A DNA stretch of 64,000 bases from Brevundimonas sp. AJA228-03 (GTDB lineage Bacteria > Pseudomonadota > Alphaproteobacteria > Caulobacterales > Caulobacteraceae): contig NZ_CP059297.1 in the NCBI RefSeq assembly GCF_017795885.1, forward strand, positions 434,001 through 498,000, written 5' to 3'. The notes beneath the pieces are model-generated. The model ran no database searches, was not told the DNA's origin, and saw nothing but the letters and a program-made list of their open reading frames with translations. The translations under genes and the position numbers were made by a program. This document shows positions 9,963-20,667 of this stretch, in pieces. Within the stretch, counting starts at the first letter, position 1; each line of letters begins with the position of its first letter.

Positions 9963-11162
9963 TTGTCCCGTTCTTCCTTCCTTTTCACCTCGGAAAGCGT
10001 GTCCGAGGGCCATCCCGACAAGGTCGCGGACCGCATCTCTGACACGGTCGTGGACCTGTTCCTCTCCAAGGATCCGTTCGCCCGCGTGGCGTGCGAGACC
10101 CTGACGACGACCAACCTGGTGGTGCTGGCCGGCGAGATCCGGGGCAACGGGATCATGGACACAGGCGGAAACTGGGCCCCCGGCGTCCAGGACGAGATCG
10201 AGGCCGCCGTGCGCGCCGCGGTCCGGGACATCGGCTATGAGCAGACCGGCTTCCACTGGGAGACGTTCGAGTTCATCAACCGCCTGCACGGCCAGTCGGC
10301 CGACATCGCCGTCGGGGTCGACGCGGCGGGCAACAAGGACGAGGGCGCGGGCGACCAGGGCATCATGTTCGGCTATGCCTCGAACGAGACGCCGGAGCTG
10401 ATGCCGGCCACCCTTCAGTACAGCCACAATATCCTGAAGCGTCTGGCCGAGGTCCGCCACGGCGGCGACACCCGCCTGGAGCCCGACGCCAAGTCGCAGG
10501 TCACCATCCAGTACGAGGACGGCAAGCCCGTCCGCGCCACCTCCATCGTCCTGTCGACCCAGCACGCGGCCGGCCTGTCGTCCGAACAGGTCGCCGGGAT
10601 CGTCAAGCCCCATATCCTGGCGGTGCTGCCCGAGGGCTTCACCGACGAGAATACCGTCTGGCACATCAATCCGACCGGCATCTTCGAGATCGGCGGGCCC
10701 GACGGCGACGCGGGCGTGACGGGCCGCAAGATCATCGTCGACACCTACGGCGGTGCGGCCCCCCACGGCGGCGGAGCCTTCTCGGGCAAGGACCCGACCA
10801 AGGTCGACCGGTCGGCCGCCTATGCCTGCCGCTACCTGGCCAAGAACGTCGTGGCGGCGGGTCTGGCGGACCGCTGCACCATCCAGATCTCCTACGCCAT
10901 CGGCGTGGCCAAGCCCCAGTCGATCCACGTCGACCTGCACGGCACCGGCAAGGGCGCGATCAGTGAAGCCGTTCTGGAGGCCAATATCCTCGGCCTGATC
11001 GGCGGAGCCACGCCGCGCGCGATCCGCGAGCACCTGGGCCTGAACAAGCCGATCTACGCCCGCACCTCGGCCTATGGCCATTTCGGCCGCACACCCGACG
11101 CCGACGGCGGCTTCAGCTGGGAAAAGACCGATCTGGTCGATGCCTTGAAGGCCCTGGGCTGA
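9963..11162 (+). CDS. metK: S-adenosylmethionine synthetase
   Basis: Makes S-adenosylmethionine from ATP and methionine in the cytosol. The family features are in order: GHPDK (16-20), [12 protein letters not shown] (about 123-134, the catalytic loop signature), and [19 protein letters not shown] (phosphate-binding P-loop region, about 264-282). The protein is 399 residues, slightly longer than E. coli MetK (384) and usual for this group. The TTG at 9963 was chosen because GGAG lies 8 bases upstream and the next residues align with the family N-terminus; no ATG fits. The AT-rich palindrome at 9900-9921 is the likely control site. Confidence 0.95.
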   Translation: MSRSSFLFTSESVSEGHPDKVADRISDTVVDLFLSKDPFARVACETLTTTNLVVLAGEIRGNGIMDTGGNWAPGVQDEIEAAVRAAVRDIGYEQTGFHWETFEFINRLHGQSADIAVGVDAAGNKDEGAGDQGIMFGYASNETPELMPATLQYSHNILKRLAEVRHGGDTRLEPDAKSQVTIQYEDGKPVRATSIVLSTQHAAGLSSEQVAGIVKPHILAVLPEGFTDENTVWHINPTGIFEIGGPDGDAGVTGRKIIVDTYGGAAPHGGGAFSGKDPTKVDRSAAYACRYLAKNVVAAGLADRCTIQISYAIGVAKPQSIHVDLHGTGKGAISEAVLEANILGLIGGATPRAIREHLGLNKPIYARTSAYGHFGRTPDADGGFSWEKTDLVDALKALG

Positions 11163-11261
11163 TCCTTCCTGACCGGCGTCGGGCGAACGCTTGACGCCGC
11201 GGGGAGCAGTGCGTCATGTCGCGCCCGGTTTCGGCCTGTCCGCAAGCATAGGAATTTGCCC

Positions 11262-11627
11262 ATGAAGACCATGTTTCTGAGCGCTCTCGGCCTTCTGGCC
11301 GCTCTGGGGATGGCCGCCCCGGCCGCAGCCCAGGCCGACGGCGATTACTACACATTCGATCTGGTCAACCAAAGCGACTATACGATTCTGACCTTCAAGA
11401 CCCGCAAGCCACCCAGCGGGACCTACAGCAATGACTGGATGCCGACGCGCGTCCTGGCACCGGACGATGATATCGCGATGCGGTTCTTCGATTCCGAGGA
11501 TGCGTGCCTCTACGACGTCGAGATCACCTTCAACGACGGCGACACCTGGGAAGAGCGTCTGGACTTCTGCGACCTGGAATACGTGGTCGTGACCAACGAA
11601 GGCATTTCCGGCACCAACGGCGACTGA
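11262..11627 (+). CDS. small secreted protein, paralogue 1 of 3
   Basis: A 121-residue predicted periplasmic or secreted protein with a Sec signal peptide (residues 1 to about 24, ending APAAAQA). The mature part is acidic: YTFDLVNQSDYTILTF, a D-W segment, APDDDIAMRF, CLYDVEITFNDGDTW and a second cysteine in LDFC. Two other proteins here (11795-12154 and 17416-17847) share the same order of motifs: aromatic-N-[QN]-[ST] turn, TIL/TM, W-x-[ED]-D, a polar turn, C-x-Y, DG, C. The two cysteines probably form a disulfide in the mature protein. GGAA precedes the ATG. Related small proteins occur in other alphaproteobacteria as hypotheticals; no function is claimed. Confidence 0.75.
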   Translation: MKTMFLSALGLLAALGMAAPAAAQADGDYYTFDLVNQSDYTILTFKTRKPPSGTYSNDWMPTRVLAPDDDIAMRFFDSEDACLYDVEITFNDGDTWEERLDFCDLEYVVVTNEGISGTNGD

Positions 11628-11794
11628 GCCGGCTCGGCGCGCGCGGCCCGGCCGGCCGCCGGCCCCCCGTTCGGATCCGCTGACGGTTCCTGACAAGGAC
11701 CGCCGACGTCGATCGAGACTCTTGACGGAACGCCACGGCCAGCGCCTTTGTGCGGCTGATCCGGGCGACTTCCGTTCGGGCGAGGAATTCGACT

Positions 11795-12154
11795 ATGAAA
11801 AAGATGATCGGCGCGGCCGTCTGCGCTCTGATGATGATCGCTGCCGGCGGCTCGGCCATGGCCCAGGACGGAGACGAGGACGACTACACCTTCACCCTGT
11901 ACAACAACTCGTCCTCAACGATCCTGACCTTTCGCCTGGTCGCCAAGAACGACGACAGCTGGAGCGAGGACCTGATCCCGAACAACGTCATCGAGAGCGG
12001 CGACGAGCTGTACATGACGTTCAACCCGAACGAGGACGAGTGCGAATACGCCACCGCCGTGACCCTGTCCGACGGGTCCGAGTTCGCCGATGTCATCGAC
12101 TACTGCGGCATCGACGGCGTCGCCGTGGATGACGACGGCATCCGCGCCTACTGA
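11795..12154 (+). CDS. small secreted protein, paralogue 2 of 3
   Basis: A 119-residue protein with a signal peptide (MKKMIGAAVCALMMIAAGGS..., cleaved near AMA-QDG) and a strongly acidic mature domain. Shared family marks are YTFTLYNNSSSTILTF, SWSEDLIPNNVIESGDEL, CEYATAVTLSDG and IDYC. It sits 167 bp after paralogue 1, in tandem, so a local duplication is likely, though the two have diverged a good deal. AGGA lies a few bases before the ATG; an upstream in-frame ATG at 11750 would precede the signal peptide with an implausible extension. A strong hairpin with a T-rich tail follows the stop codon. Confidence 0.75.
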   Translation: MKKMIGAAVCALMMIAAGGSAMAQDGDEDDYTFTLYNNSSSTILTFRLVAKNDDSWSEDLIPNNVIESGDELYMTFNPNEDECEYATAVTLSDGSEFADVIDYCGIDGVAVDDDGIRAY

Positions 12155-12160
12155 TACCCA

Positions 12161-12203
12161 CATCCCGGTTCCGTCGCGCGACGGAGCCGGGATGCTCTTC
12201 TTT
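12161..12203 (+). terminator. rho-independent terminator after the tandem secreted-protein genes
   Basis: A 15-bp stem (CATCCCGGTTCCGTC pairing with GACGGAGCCGGGATG, one G-U pair) with a GCGC loop, followed by CTCTTCTTT. It begins 6 bp after the stop of paralogue 2 and separates it from trmB. Confidence 0.85.
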
Positions 12204-12232
12204 CGGGCGAGATGAGGCTCTACAGAGCCCCG

Positions 12233-12955
12233 ATGCCCGCCTCGCGCCCCCGATCCGAACAGTCCGAACCCCGCAGCCCCGACGCGCCCCTGCGCTCGTT
12301 CGGCCGCATCAGGTCGCGCGCGGTCAAGCCGCGACAGGCTGCCCTGTTGGACACCCTGATGCCCCTGATCCGCCTGCCCGATCCCTCGGCCGGGCCCATC
12401 GATGTCGCGTCCCTGATGCCGGAAGCGACCGGATGCTGGCTCGAGATCGGTTTCGGCGGCGGCGAGCATCTGGCGGCCCAGGCCGCGGCGCACCCCGACG
12501 CCCTGATGATCGGCTGCGAGCCCTTCATCAACGGCGTGGCCTCGGCCCTGCGGCACGTCGAGGAGGGCCAGCTGAAGAACGTCCGCCTGCACGACGACGA
12601 CGCCCGCGCGGTGGTCGAGGCCCTGCCGGACGCCTCGCTGGACCGGATCATGATCCTGTTCCCCGACCCCTGGCACAAGGCGCGTCACAACAAGCGCCGC
12701 CTGATCCAGCCCGCCTTTGCCATCGACCTGGCGCGGGTGCTGAAGCCCGGCGGACGGCTGCGTTTCGTGACGGACTGGAAGGACTATGCCGGCTGGGCGC
12801 TGGAACGATTCCGGGCGACGCCGGGTCTGGTCTGGCTGGCCGACGAGGCGGCGGACTGGCGGATCGCTCCGGCCGACCACGTCGTGACGCGCTATGAGGA
12901 AAAACGCCTCGGCGACACCAACCCGATCTTCCTGGAGTTCGAAAAGACCCACTGA
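12233..12955 (+). CDS. trmB: tRNA (guanine-N7-)-methyltransferase
   Basis: Methylates G46 in the variable loop of tRNAs using S-adenosylmethionine. The segment RSFGRIRSR-x-VKPRQAALL marks the TrmB N-terminus. The SAM site is WLEIGFGGGEHLA, and the family signature ILFPDPWHKARHNKRRL is intact, followed by LKPGGRLRFVTDW. About 240 residues, normal for the family. The ATG at 12233 is preferred by comparison with relatives; an ATG at 12212 in the same frame is possible. The gene is separated from the preceding genes by a terminator and is convergent with dapB. Confidence 0.93.
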   Translation: MPASRPRSEQSEPRSPDAPLRSFGRIRSRAVKPRQAALLDTLMPLIRLPDPSAGPIDVASLMPEATGCWLEIGFGGGEHLAAQAAAHPDALMIGCEPFINGVASALRHVEEGQLKNVRLHDDDARAVVEALPDASLDRIMILFPDPWHKARHNKRRLIQPAFAIDLARVLKPGGRLRFVTDWKDYAGWALERFRATPGLVWLADEAADWRIAPADHVVTRYEEKRLGDTNPIFLEFEKTH

Positions 12956-13020
12956 CGCCGGCCATACCGCGCTCAGGCTGCGAGCCGGGCGTCAGCGCGC
13001 CGCCACCGGTGGCCCAGACA

Positions 13021-13770
13021 TCATGCCTGCCTGAATCCCAGCACATCCTGCATGTCATACAGGCCCGGTCGGCGTGTCCGCACCCAGGCGGCGGCGGCGA
13101 CCGCGCCCCTGGCGAACAGGGACCGGTCGATCGCCGAATGGCTGAGGGTCAGAATCTCGTCCTCCGAGGCGAACAACACCGTATGTTCGCCGACGATCCC
13201 GCCTGCGCGGGTGGACGAAAAACCGATCCGGCCCGTCTCACGGGCCTCGCCGACGCCGTCATAAGGTGGGCTGCGAAGGTCGTTCAGATCGCGACCACGG
13301 CCGTTGGCGGCGGCCTCTCCCAGCATCAGGGCCGTGCCGGACGGCGCGTCGACCTTGCGCCGATGATGCGCCTCGCTGATTTCGATGTCCCAGTCTCGCG
13401 CGTCGAGCCTCAGCGCGGCATGTTCCACCAGCCCGATCAGGATGTTGACGCCGAGCGAGAAATTTCCGCTGCGCACGATGGCGATTCTCTCGGCCGCCGT
13501 CGCCAGCGCCGCGTCCTGCTCGGGCGAAAAGCCGGTGGAGCCGATCACCAGGGCCGGCGCGCCGGCCCGGGCGCAGGCGGCGGCCAGGGCGACCGAGGCC
13601 TCGGCCATGGAGAAGTCGATGACGACATCGCAGCGCGACAGGTCGGGCGTCTCACCCCGGTCGAACCGCGCGGCCACCATCACGTCGCTGCGGGCATCCA
13701 GCACCAGATCGACGGCGCGCCCCATCTTGCCCCGCGCGCCCGAGATTCCGACGTGAAACAGCTCGCTCAT
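13021..13770 (-). CDS. dapB: 4-hydroxy-tetrahydrodipicolinate reductase
   Basis: NAD(P)H-dependent reduction in the diaminopimelate/lysine pathway, supplying peptidoglycan and lysine. The dinucleotide-binding loop GISGARGKMG is at about residues 8-17 and the GSTGFS segment at about 98. The DapB signature EAHHRRKVDAPSGTA includes the catalytic HH-RK and SGT residues, with a C-terminal SHSAIDRSLFARGA. At 249 residues it is slightly shorter than E. coli DapB (273). It follows dnaJ on the same strand with a gap of 10 bp, so it is probably the last gene of a dnaJ-dapB transcript. Confidence 0.95.
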   Translation of the reverse strand: MSELFHVGISGARGKMGRAVDLVLDARSDVMVAARFDRGETPDLSRCDVVIDFSMAEASVALAAACARAGAPALVIGSTGFSPEQDAALATAAERIAIVRSGNFSLGVNILIGLVEHAALRLDARDWDIEISEAHHRRKVDAPSGTALMLGEAAANGRGRDLNDLRSPPYDGVGEARETGRIGFSSTRAGGIVGEHTVLFASEDEILTLSHSAIDRSLFARGAVAAAAWVRTRRPGLYDMQDVLGFRQA

Positions 13771-13780
13771 CGGGCGGCCC

Positions 13781-14956
13781 TCACTGGACGTTTTCGCGCG
13801 ATGTCCTGGCGTCCTCGGCCCCGAGGATGTCGGCCCAGAACCGCTTGGCCTTGCCCGCGAAGGAAGTGTTCCTGGGGTTCTGGCTGTCCCCGAACGAGGC
13901 CGCCAGTTCCTGCATCAGCTCCTTCTGGCGCGGAGTGAGATCGGTCGGGGTCTCGACGAACAGCTCGACCACCAGGTCACCGCGCTGGCGACCGTTCAGG
14001 TGCGGCATGCCCTTGCCGCGGATGCGGACCGTCTTGCCTGTCTGGGCGCCGGCCGGCACGGAGACCGGGGCCTTGCACTGACCGTCGCAGGCCTCGGACA
14101 TCAGACACGGAGCCTCGATCTCGCCGCCGAGGGCCGCGACCGTCATCGACACCGGCACGGTGACCAGCAGATCCAGATTGTCGCGCTCGAACAGGTCGTG
14201 GGGCGTCACAGAGAGAAAGACGTACAGATCGCCGCGCGGTCCGCCGCGCGTGCCCGCATCGCCTTCGCCCGACAGGCGGATGCGCGAGCCGTCGTCGACC
14301 CCGGCCGGAACCTTCAGCGCCAGTTTGCGGGTCTTTCGTACCTGGCCGTGACCCTGGCAGGTCGCGCAGGGATCCACGTTCTGGCCCGAGCCACCGCAAC
14401 CGGGGCAGGTCCGCTCGACCTGGAAGAAGCCGTTCGCCTGACGCACGCGGCCCGCTCCGCCACAGGTGGAGCAGGTCCTGGGCCTGGTGCCCGGCCGGGC
14501 TCCGGATCCCTCGCAGGTTTCGCAGGTGGCCGTCGTCGGCACCGCGATCTCGACGTCGGCCCCCTGATAGGCCTGCTCCAGAGTGATCTCGAGGTCGTAA
14601 CGCAGGTCCGAGCCCCGTCGGGGGCCATTCGACGGACGCCGCCCGCCGAACACGTCGCCGAAGGCGTCGCCGAAAACCTGGGAGAAGATATCGTTGACGT
14701 CGTGGAAGCCCTGCTGGCCCCCGCCTCCGCCACCATTGACGCCCGCATGGCCGAACCGGTCATAGGCAGCGCGCTTCTGGTCATCCGACAGCACCGTATA
14801 GGCCTCGGAGATTTCCTTGAACCGGGCCATCGACTCTTCCGATCCGCCGTTGCGATCGGGATGGTGCTCCATGGCCAGCCTGCGATAGGCGGATTTCAGG
14901 CCGGCGGCGTCGATGGTCCGTTCGACCGACAGCACCTCGTAATAGTCACGCGCCAT
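13781..14956 (-). CDS. dnaJ: chaperone DnaJ
   Basis: Hsp40 co-chaperone that delivers unfolded substrates to DnaK and stimulates its ATPase. It has a J domain (1-70) with HPD at 32-34, then a Gly-rich linker (NGGGGGGQQG). The zinc-binding region has four CxxCxGxG repeats (CETCEGSG, CSTCGGAG, CPGCGGSG, CATCQGHG), followed by the two C-terminal substrate-binding beta domains. It is a 391-residue type I DnaJ. The ATG at 14956 gives the standard MARDYYEVL start; the frame extends upstream without a plausible site. It lies downstream of dnaK, from which it is separated by a terminator hairpin and 230 bp, so it probably has some independent transcription. Confidence 0.97.
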   Translation of the reverse strand: MARDYYEVLSVERTIDAAGLKSAYRRLAMEHHPDRNGGSEESMARFKEISEAYTVLSDDQKRAAYDRFGHAGVNGGGGGGQQGFHDVNDIFSQVFGDAFGDVFGGRRPSNGPRRGSDLRYDLEITLEQAYQGADVEIAVPTTATCETCEGSGARPGTRPRTCSTCGGAGRVRQANGFFQVERTCPGCGGSGQNVDPCATCQGHGQVRKTRKLALKVPAGVDDGSRIRLSGEGDAGTRGGPRGDLYVFLSVTPHDLFERDNLDLLVTVPVSMTVAALGGEIEAPCLMSEACDGQCKAPVSVPAGAQTGKTVRIRGKGMPHLNGRQRGDLVVELFVETPTDLTPRQKELMQELAASFGDSQNPRNTSFAGKAKRFWADILGAEDARTSRENVQ

Positions 14957-15154
14957 GCGCCAATGGTCCTTAAGCCAGCCCCGCACATTCCGTTCGCGCC
15001 TCTGATCGAAAGCGAGGGTGGAACGGTGACGCCTCAGACATGGGCACCGGGGGCGGTGATGCAAGGTTTCGGCCAGCAGCGTCGTTGGAGCGGGAGTAGA
15101 GAAAAGTGACTCTCACTTCTCCAGTGCCTCCGATCGCCAGCAAGCCCGGGTAAC

Positions 15155-15180
15155 GCCCTCCCGGTCAGGACCGGGAGGGC
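15155..15180 (-). terminator. hairpin terminator directly after dnaK
   Basis: A perfect 11-bp stem, GCCCTCCCGGT / ACCGGGAGGGC, with a 4-base loop, beginning 6 bp beyond the dnaK stop. There is no long T run, so it may act as a partial terminator or mRNA 3'-end stabiliser between dnaK and dnaJ. Confidence 0.7.
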
Positions 15181-15186
15181 CGTTCA

Positions 15187-17088
<1,902 letters not shown>

Positions 17089-17209
17089 GAGCCTTATGTC
17101 TCTCCGTCTGGCGGGCGATGCGGCGGCCTTCTGGAGCCAAGCGCCGCGCGTGACCGCCCCCGTTTTGTTTGCGTCGCCCGACCGCGAGGCCGGGATCGAC
17201 AGGTGGGTT

Positions 17210-17225
17210 CGTTTCCCGTGAAACC
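17210..17225. other. parS: degenerate parS-like sequence
   Basis: The core GTTTCCCGTGAAAC matches the ParB site core GTTTCACGTGAAAC at 13 of 14 bases, but the outer bases (C...C) differ from T...A. It lies about 10 kb from parB, further out than the other sites. The central mismatch may abolish binding. Confidence 0.3.
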
Positions 17226-17258
17226 CCACGGGCGGCGGGGTCTCTCGGGCTGGTCGGG

Positions 17259-17286
17259 ATATGGGAAAGTCGCCATGCCCTGCAAG
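17259..17286 (-). promoter_or_regulatory. candidate sigma-32 (RpoH) promoter of dnaK
   Basis: On the minus strand, CTTGCAG at 17286-17280 is followed after CTTG by 18 bases and then CCATAT (17264-17259). This resembles the alphaproteobacterial RpoH pattern of CTTG with a -10 near CYTATNT, though the -10 match is partial. It would give a leader of about 165 nt before dnaK. Confidence 0.4.
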
Positions 17287-17415
17287 GCCTTGATGCGAAT
17301 CATCCCGACGCGATCGCAGAGTCAGGTCGCATCAGGTGCATTCCGCGGGCAGGATCGGCACAATGGCTACCGATCGTGGGCTCAACGCCCCCTGATCGAT
17401 CTTCAGGACGCCTGC

Positions 17416-17847
17416 ATGCCAGAGACATCACCGTCAGCGACGCGAAGGGCGAACCTGATGGCCGTCGTTCTGGCGGGTGGCCTTGCCCTCGGGATCGCGG
17501 CCAACGCCGTCGCCGCTGCGGAGCCCGTCTCGCGGACGGAGGCCCCGGCCCTGGCCCGTCCCGTCGTCCAGCAATCCCGGGACAGCTACAACCGCGAGAT
17601 TCGGGTCCATAACCAGACCGGCTGGACGATGACCTATTTCTATACCGCCAGTTCCGGCACGGACGGCTGGGGCGACGACCTTCTGGGCTCCGCCACCCTG
17701 TCACCCGGCGACAGCGTGGTCGTGACGGTCGACGACGGCTCGGGGGCCTGCCGCTACGACTTCTGGGCCGAGTTTGACAATGGCGAGGCCCTGCGCCGCA
17801 GCGGCATCAACGTCTGCCAGATCGCGGACTACTATTTCACGCGCTGA
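17416..17847 (+). CDS. small secreted protein, paralogue 3 of 3
   Basis: A 143-residue protein divergent from dnaK. The N-terminus has a positively charged stretch (TRRANL) and a hydrophobic segment ending near ANAVAAAEP, consistent with a signal peptide. The mature part repeats the layout of the two secreted proteins near 11.3 and 11.8 kb: VHNQTGWTMTYFYTA, DGWGDDLLGSATLSPGDSV, ACRYDFWAEFDNG and INVC, with the two conserved cysteines. The start is uncertain: ATG 17416 is chosen because it keeps the charged n-region, while an ATG at 17458 has an AAGG upstream but would leave a signal lacking positive charge. Function unknown. Confidence 0.68.
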   Translation: MPETSPSATRRANLMAVVLAGGLALGIAANAVAAAEPVSRTEAPALARPVVQQSRDSYNREIRVHNQTGWTMTYFYTASSGTDGWGDDLLGSATLSPGDSVVVTVDDGSGACRYDFWAEFDNGEALRRSGINVCQIADYYFTR

Positions 17848-17882
17848 TGCGCTGGACCGAAGCGCCACCGCGCCGCGAGACT

Positions 17883-19136
17883 CTAGACAACCTCTCCCCG
17901 CAGCAATCGGGGCAGATCGCCGGTCGCGCCGCCCGCTTCGCTCATGAACGCCTTGCGCAGCGGGCTGATGCGGTTGACCGCCGCCATGCCGAGGTCGCGC
18001 GCCAGCCGGATGGGCGCGATGTCGTTGGAAAATAGCCGCACGAAGGCATCGAACCCGGCGGCCAGGGCCATGATGTCGAAGCGGCGCCAGCGGGCGTAGC
18101 GGTCCAGCACGGTTTCCGACCCGATGTCCTCGCCCAGCCGCATGGCCTCGATCAGCACCTCGGCCAGGGCAGCGGCGTCCTTCAGCCCCATGTTCAGTCC
18201 CTGACCCGCCACCGGGTGAACGCCATGCGCCGCATCGCCGATCAGGGCCGTGCGGGGCGCGGTGAGGCGCGTCGCCAGTTCCAGCGCCAGCGGATAGACG
18301 AAACGCGGACCCTCGGGCGTCGCCGTTCCCAGAAACTCGCCGAACCGCCGCATCAGGTGTGACCGGAAGGCCTCGTCGGAGGCCACCCGCAGGGCTTCGG
18401 CCGCTCGTGTCGTCTCGGTCCAGACCAGGCTGGCCCGCTGGTCCGTCAGCGGCAGGATGGCGAACGGGCCATGCGGCAGGAAGTATTCGTGGGCGACATT
18501 GCCGTGATCCCGGTCAAGCCGGACCGTGGCGACCACCCCCGACTGGCCATAGCGCCAGCCCACGGTCTCGATGCCGGCGGCGGATCGCACCAGCGACCCC
18601 CGGCCCTCCGCGCCGATCACCAGCGGGGCGGTCAGCACCGTGCCATCCGCCAGCGTCACCGTCGCGCGGGACGTGGAGGTCTCGACCGCCACCACCGAGG
18701 CCGGGGCCATCAGGTCGATGTCCGAGACGGCGACCAGCTCGGCCAGGGCGGCCCGGATCTGGCGGTTCTCGACCAGATACCCCAGCGGCTCGCCGCCGGT
18801 CGCATCGCCGACCTCCGCGGCATCGAAGCGCAGAAAGGCGGGCCAGGCGGCCTTGGACGCGGCCCCGGGCCTGCGCCCGTCGGTCACCAGAATGTGGTCC
18901 ATCCGGCAGGCGTGGGGACGCAGGCGCTCACCCAGGCCCAGCACGTCCAGCATCCGGAAGGTAGACCAGGCGATGGCCGTGGATCGCCCGTCAAAGGTCG
19001 GTGCCAGCTGGGCCGGGAACGGCTGGGGATCGATCAGCGCGACCTTGAGCCCGCCCTGCGCCGCCGCCAGGGCAAAGGTCGCGCCCGCCAGGCCCGCGCC
19101 TGCGATGATGACGTCGTGGGTATGGGGTCCGCTCAT
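17883..19136 (-). CDS. UbiH/UbiF/VisC-family FAD-dependent hydroxylase
   Basis: A 417-residue class A flavin monooxygenase of the ubiquinone-biosynthesis group, which hydroxylates the benzoquinone ring precursor at the membrane. The FAD dinucleotide-binding GAGLAGA lies at about residues 12-18. The second FAD motif, ALIGDAAHGVHPVAGQGLNMGLKDAAAL, is characteristic of UbiH-like enzymes. A conserved DGR with nearby arginines is in FDGRSTAIAW. Which ring position it modifies (UbiH, UbiF, UbiL type) cannot be told from sequence alone. It is a single gene, followed on the same strand by nothing close and preceded 58 bp away by the response regulator. Confidence 0.88.
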   Translation of the reverse strand: MSGPHTHDVIIAGAGLAGATFALAAAQGGLKVALIDPQPFPAQLAPTFDGRSTAIAWSTFRMLDVLGLGERLRPHACRMDHILVTDGRRPGAASKAAWPAFLRFDAAEVGDATGGEPLGYLVENRQIRAALAELVAVSDIDLMAPASVVAVETSTSRATVTLADGTVLTAPLVIGAEGRGSLVRSAAGIETVGWRYGQSGVVATVRLDRDHGNVAHEYFLPHGPFAILPLTDQRASLVWTETTRAAEALRVASDEAFRSHLMRRFGEFLGTATPEGPRFVYPLALELATRLTAPRTALIGDAAHGVHPVAGQGLNMGLKDAAALAEVLIEAMRLGEDIGSETVLDRYARWRRFDIMALAAGFDAFVRLFSNDIAPIRLARDLGMAAVNRISPLRKAFMSEAGGATGDLPRLLRGEVV

Positions 19137-19194
19137 GGCCGTCTTGTCGCCCCCTCGATCCGGTCCGTCCAGTGTCGGGGGCGTCGCACGGTCG

Positions 19195-19881
19195 TCAGGG
19201 CTGAAGGCGGTAGCCGCCGGCGTCCGTCAGCAGCAGCCGCGCCTGACCCGGCTCCGGCTCGATCTTCTGGCGGAGGCGATAGATGTGGGTTTCCAGAGTG
19301 TGGGTGGTGACACCGGCGTTGTAGCCCCAGACCTCAGTCAGCAGTTCCTCTCGCGACACCGCCTTGATGCCCGCGCGATAGAGGTATTTCAGGATACTGG
19401 TTTCCTTTTCCGTCAGCCGGACCTTCTTGCCCCGGGCGTCCAGCAGCACCTTGGCCGCCGGTCGGAACTCATAAGGGCCGATCTGGAAGACGGCGTCCTC
19501 GGACTGTTCGTGACTGCGTAGATGAGCGCGGATGCGGGCCAGCAGCACGGCGAACCGGAAGGGCTTGGTGACATAGTCATTGGCCCCGGCGTCGAGGCCC
19601 AGAACCGTGTCGGCATCGGAATCCTGGGCTGTCAGCATGATGACAGGGGTGGAGACGCCGTCCTTCCTCAACAACCGGCACGCCTCGCGGCCGTCCATGT
19701 CGGGCAGATCGACGTCCAGCAGGATCAGGTCGGCGCGGATCTCGCGGCCGAGGCGGACGCCCTCGGTGGCGGTCGAGGCCTGGACGGTCTTGAACTCCTC
19801 GTGCAGCGCCAGCTGCTCGGCGAGCGCCTCGCGCAGGTCGTCGTCGTCGTCGATGATGAGCAGGGTCTTGGCTGTCGGCAT
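19195..19881 (-). CDS. OmpR/PhoB-type response regulator
   Basis: A 228-residue two-domain transcription factor. The receiver domain (1-120) has an acidic pocket in IIDDDDDL, the phospho-acceptor Asp56 (LILLDVDLP), a Thr in MLTAQD and Lys106 (YVTKPF). The winged-helix DNA-binding domain (about 130-225) ends with LLTEVWGYNAGVTTHTLETHIYRLRQKIE and GGYRL. No histidine kinase gene is adjacent, so it is an orphan by position. It resembles a widely conserved alphaproteobacterial regulator, but I do not recognise which pathway it controls. Confidence 0.9.
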   Translation of the reverse strand: MPTAKTLLIIDDDDDLREALAEQLALHEEFKTVQASTATEGVRLGREIRADLILLDVDLPDMDGREACRLLRKDGVSTPVIMLTAQDSDADTVLGLDAGANDYVTKPFRFAVLLARIRAHLRSHEQSEDAVFQIGPYEFRPAAKVLLDARGKKVRLTEKETSILKYLYRAGIKAVSREELLTEVWGYNAGVTTHTLETHIYRLRQKIEPEPGQARLLLTDAGGYRLQP

Positions 19882-19941
19882 CTGTCTAGAATGGCGAGGC
19901 TTGAGGCAAACGCCAAGGCGGTGCCGGAAATTGGTCCGAAA

Positions 19942-20667
19942 TCAGGGCCTGGAGGGCATCTGGACCGGGTTTCGTTCCCCGAACAGCGCCGATCCGATCC
20001 GGACATGGGTCGCGCCCAGCCGGATCGCGGCCTCGTAATCGCCGCTCATCCCCATCGACAGGACGCCCAGTCCGTTCCGTTCCGCGATTTTCTTCAACAG
20101 GGCGAAATGCAGGATGGGCTCCTCGTCGGTCGGCGGAATGGCCATCAGCCCCTCCACTGTCAGCCCCTGAGCCCGCGCCAGGGCGATCAGGGCATCGGCC
20201 TGCCGCGGCGCGACCCCGGCCTTCTGCGGCTCCTCGCCGGTATTGACCTGGACCAGCAGGCGCGGCGACCGTCCGGTCTTCGATGCCGCCGAGACCAGGG
20301 CCCCGACCAGCTTTTCGCGGTCCAGCGTCTCGATTACGTCGAACAGGGCCACGGCATCCTCGGCCTTGTTGGATTGCAAGGGCCCGATCAGGCGCAGTTC
20401 CAGATCAGGCCGTCGGGCGCGCCGGTCCAGCCAGCGCCCCTGGGCCTCCTGCACCCGGTTCTCGCCGAACACGCGCAGTCCGGCCGCCAGAGCCGCATCG
20501 ATGGCCTCGGGGGGTTGGGTCTTGGACACGGCGGTCAGGATGATCGAGGACGGGTCGCGGCCGGCGGCTGTGGCCGCTGCCGTCATCCGGGCCCGGACGG
20601 CCGTCAGCCGTCCCGTGAAGCCGGGGTCGCTGGACGCGGGAGCGGAAGCGGGCAAAGAGGCGGTCAT
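19942..20667 (-). CDS. YggS-family pyridoxal-phosphate homeostasis protein
   Basis: A 241-residue PLP-binding barrel protein of the YggS/PLPBP family, which helps keep free pyridoxal phosphate balanced; no catalytic reaction is known. The PLP lysine is Lys49 in ILTAVSKTQPPEAI. Other family marks are GENRVQEAQ, LRLIGPLQSNKA, VQVNTGEEPQKAG, LMAIPP, LSMGMSGDYEAAI and a C-terminal VRIGSALFG. The start ATG (20667-20665) overlaps the start codon of the divergent ThiE-like gene by two bases within CATG, so no normal promoter space exists between the two unless one start is wrong. Confidence 0.93.
   Translation of the reverse strand: MTASLPASAPASSDPGFTGRLTAVRARMTAAATAAGRDPSSIILTAVSKTQPPEAIDAALAAGLRVFGENRVQEAQGRWLDRRARRPDLELRLIGPLQSNKAEDAVALFDVIETLDREKLVGALVSAASKTGRSPRLLVQVNTGEEPQKAGVAPRQADALIALARAQGLTVEGLMAIPPTDEEPILHFALLKKIAERNGLGVLSMGMSGDYEAAIRLGATHVRIGSALFGERNPVQMPSRP

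Larger units (their letters stand above)
17089..17415. other. divergent intergenic region upstream of dnaK and the third secreted-protein gene
   Basis: A 327-bp region with no supported gene. It holds a heat-shock-promoter-like sequence for dnaK (17259-17286, minus strand) and a parS-like 16-mer (17210-17225). Confidence 0.65.
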
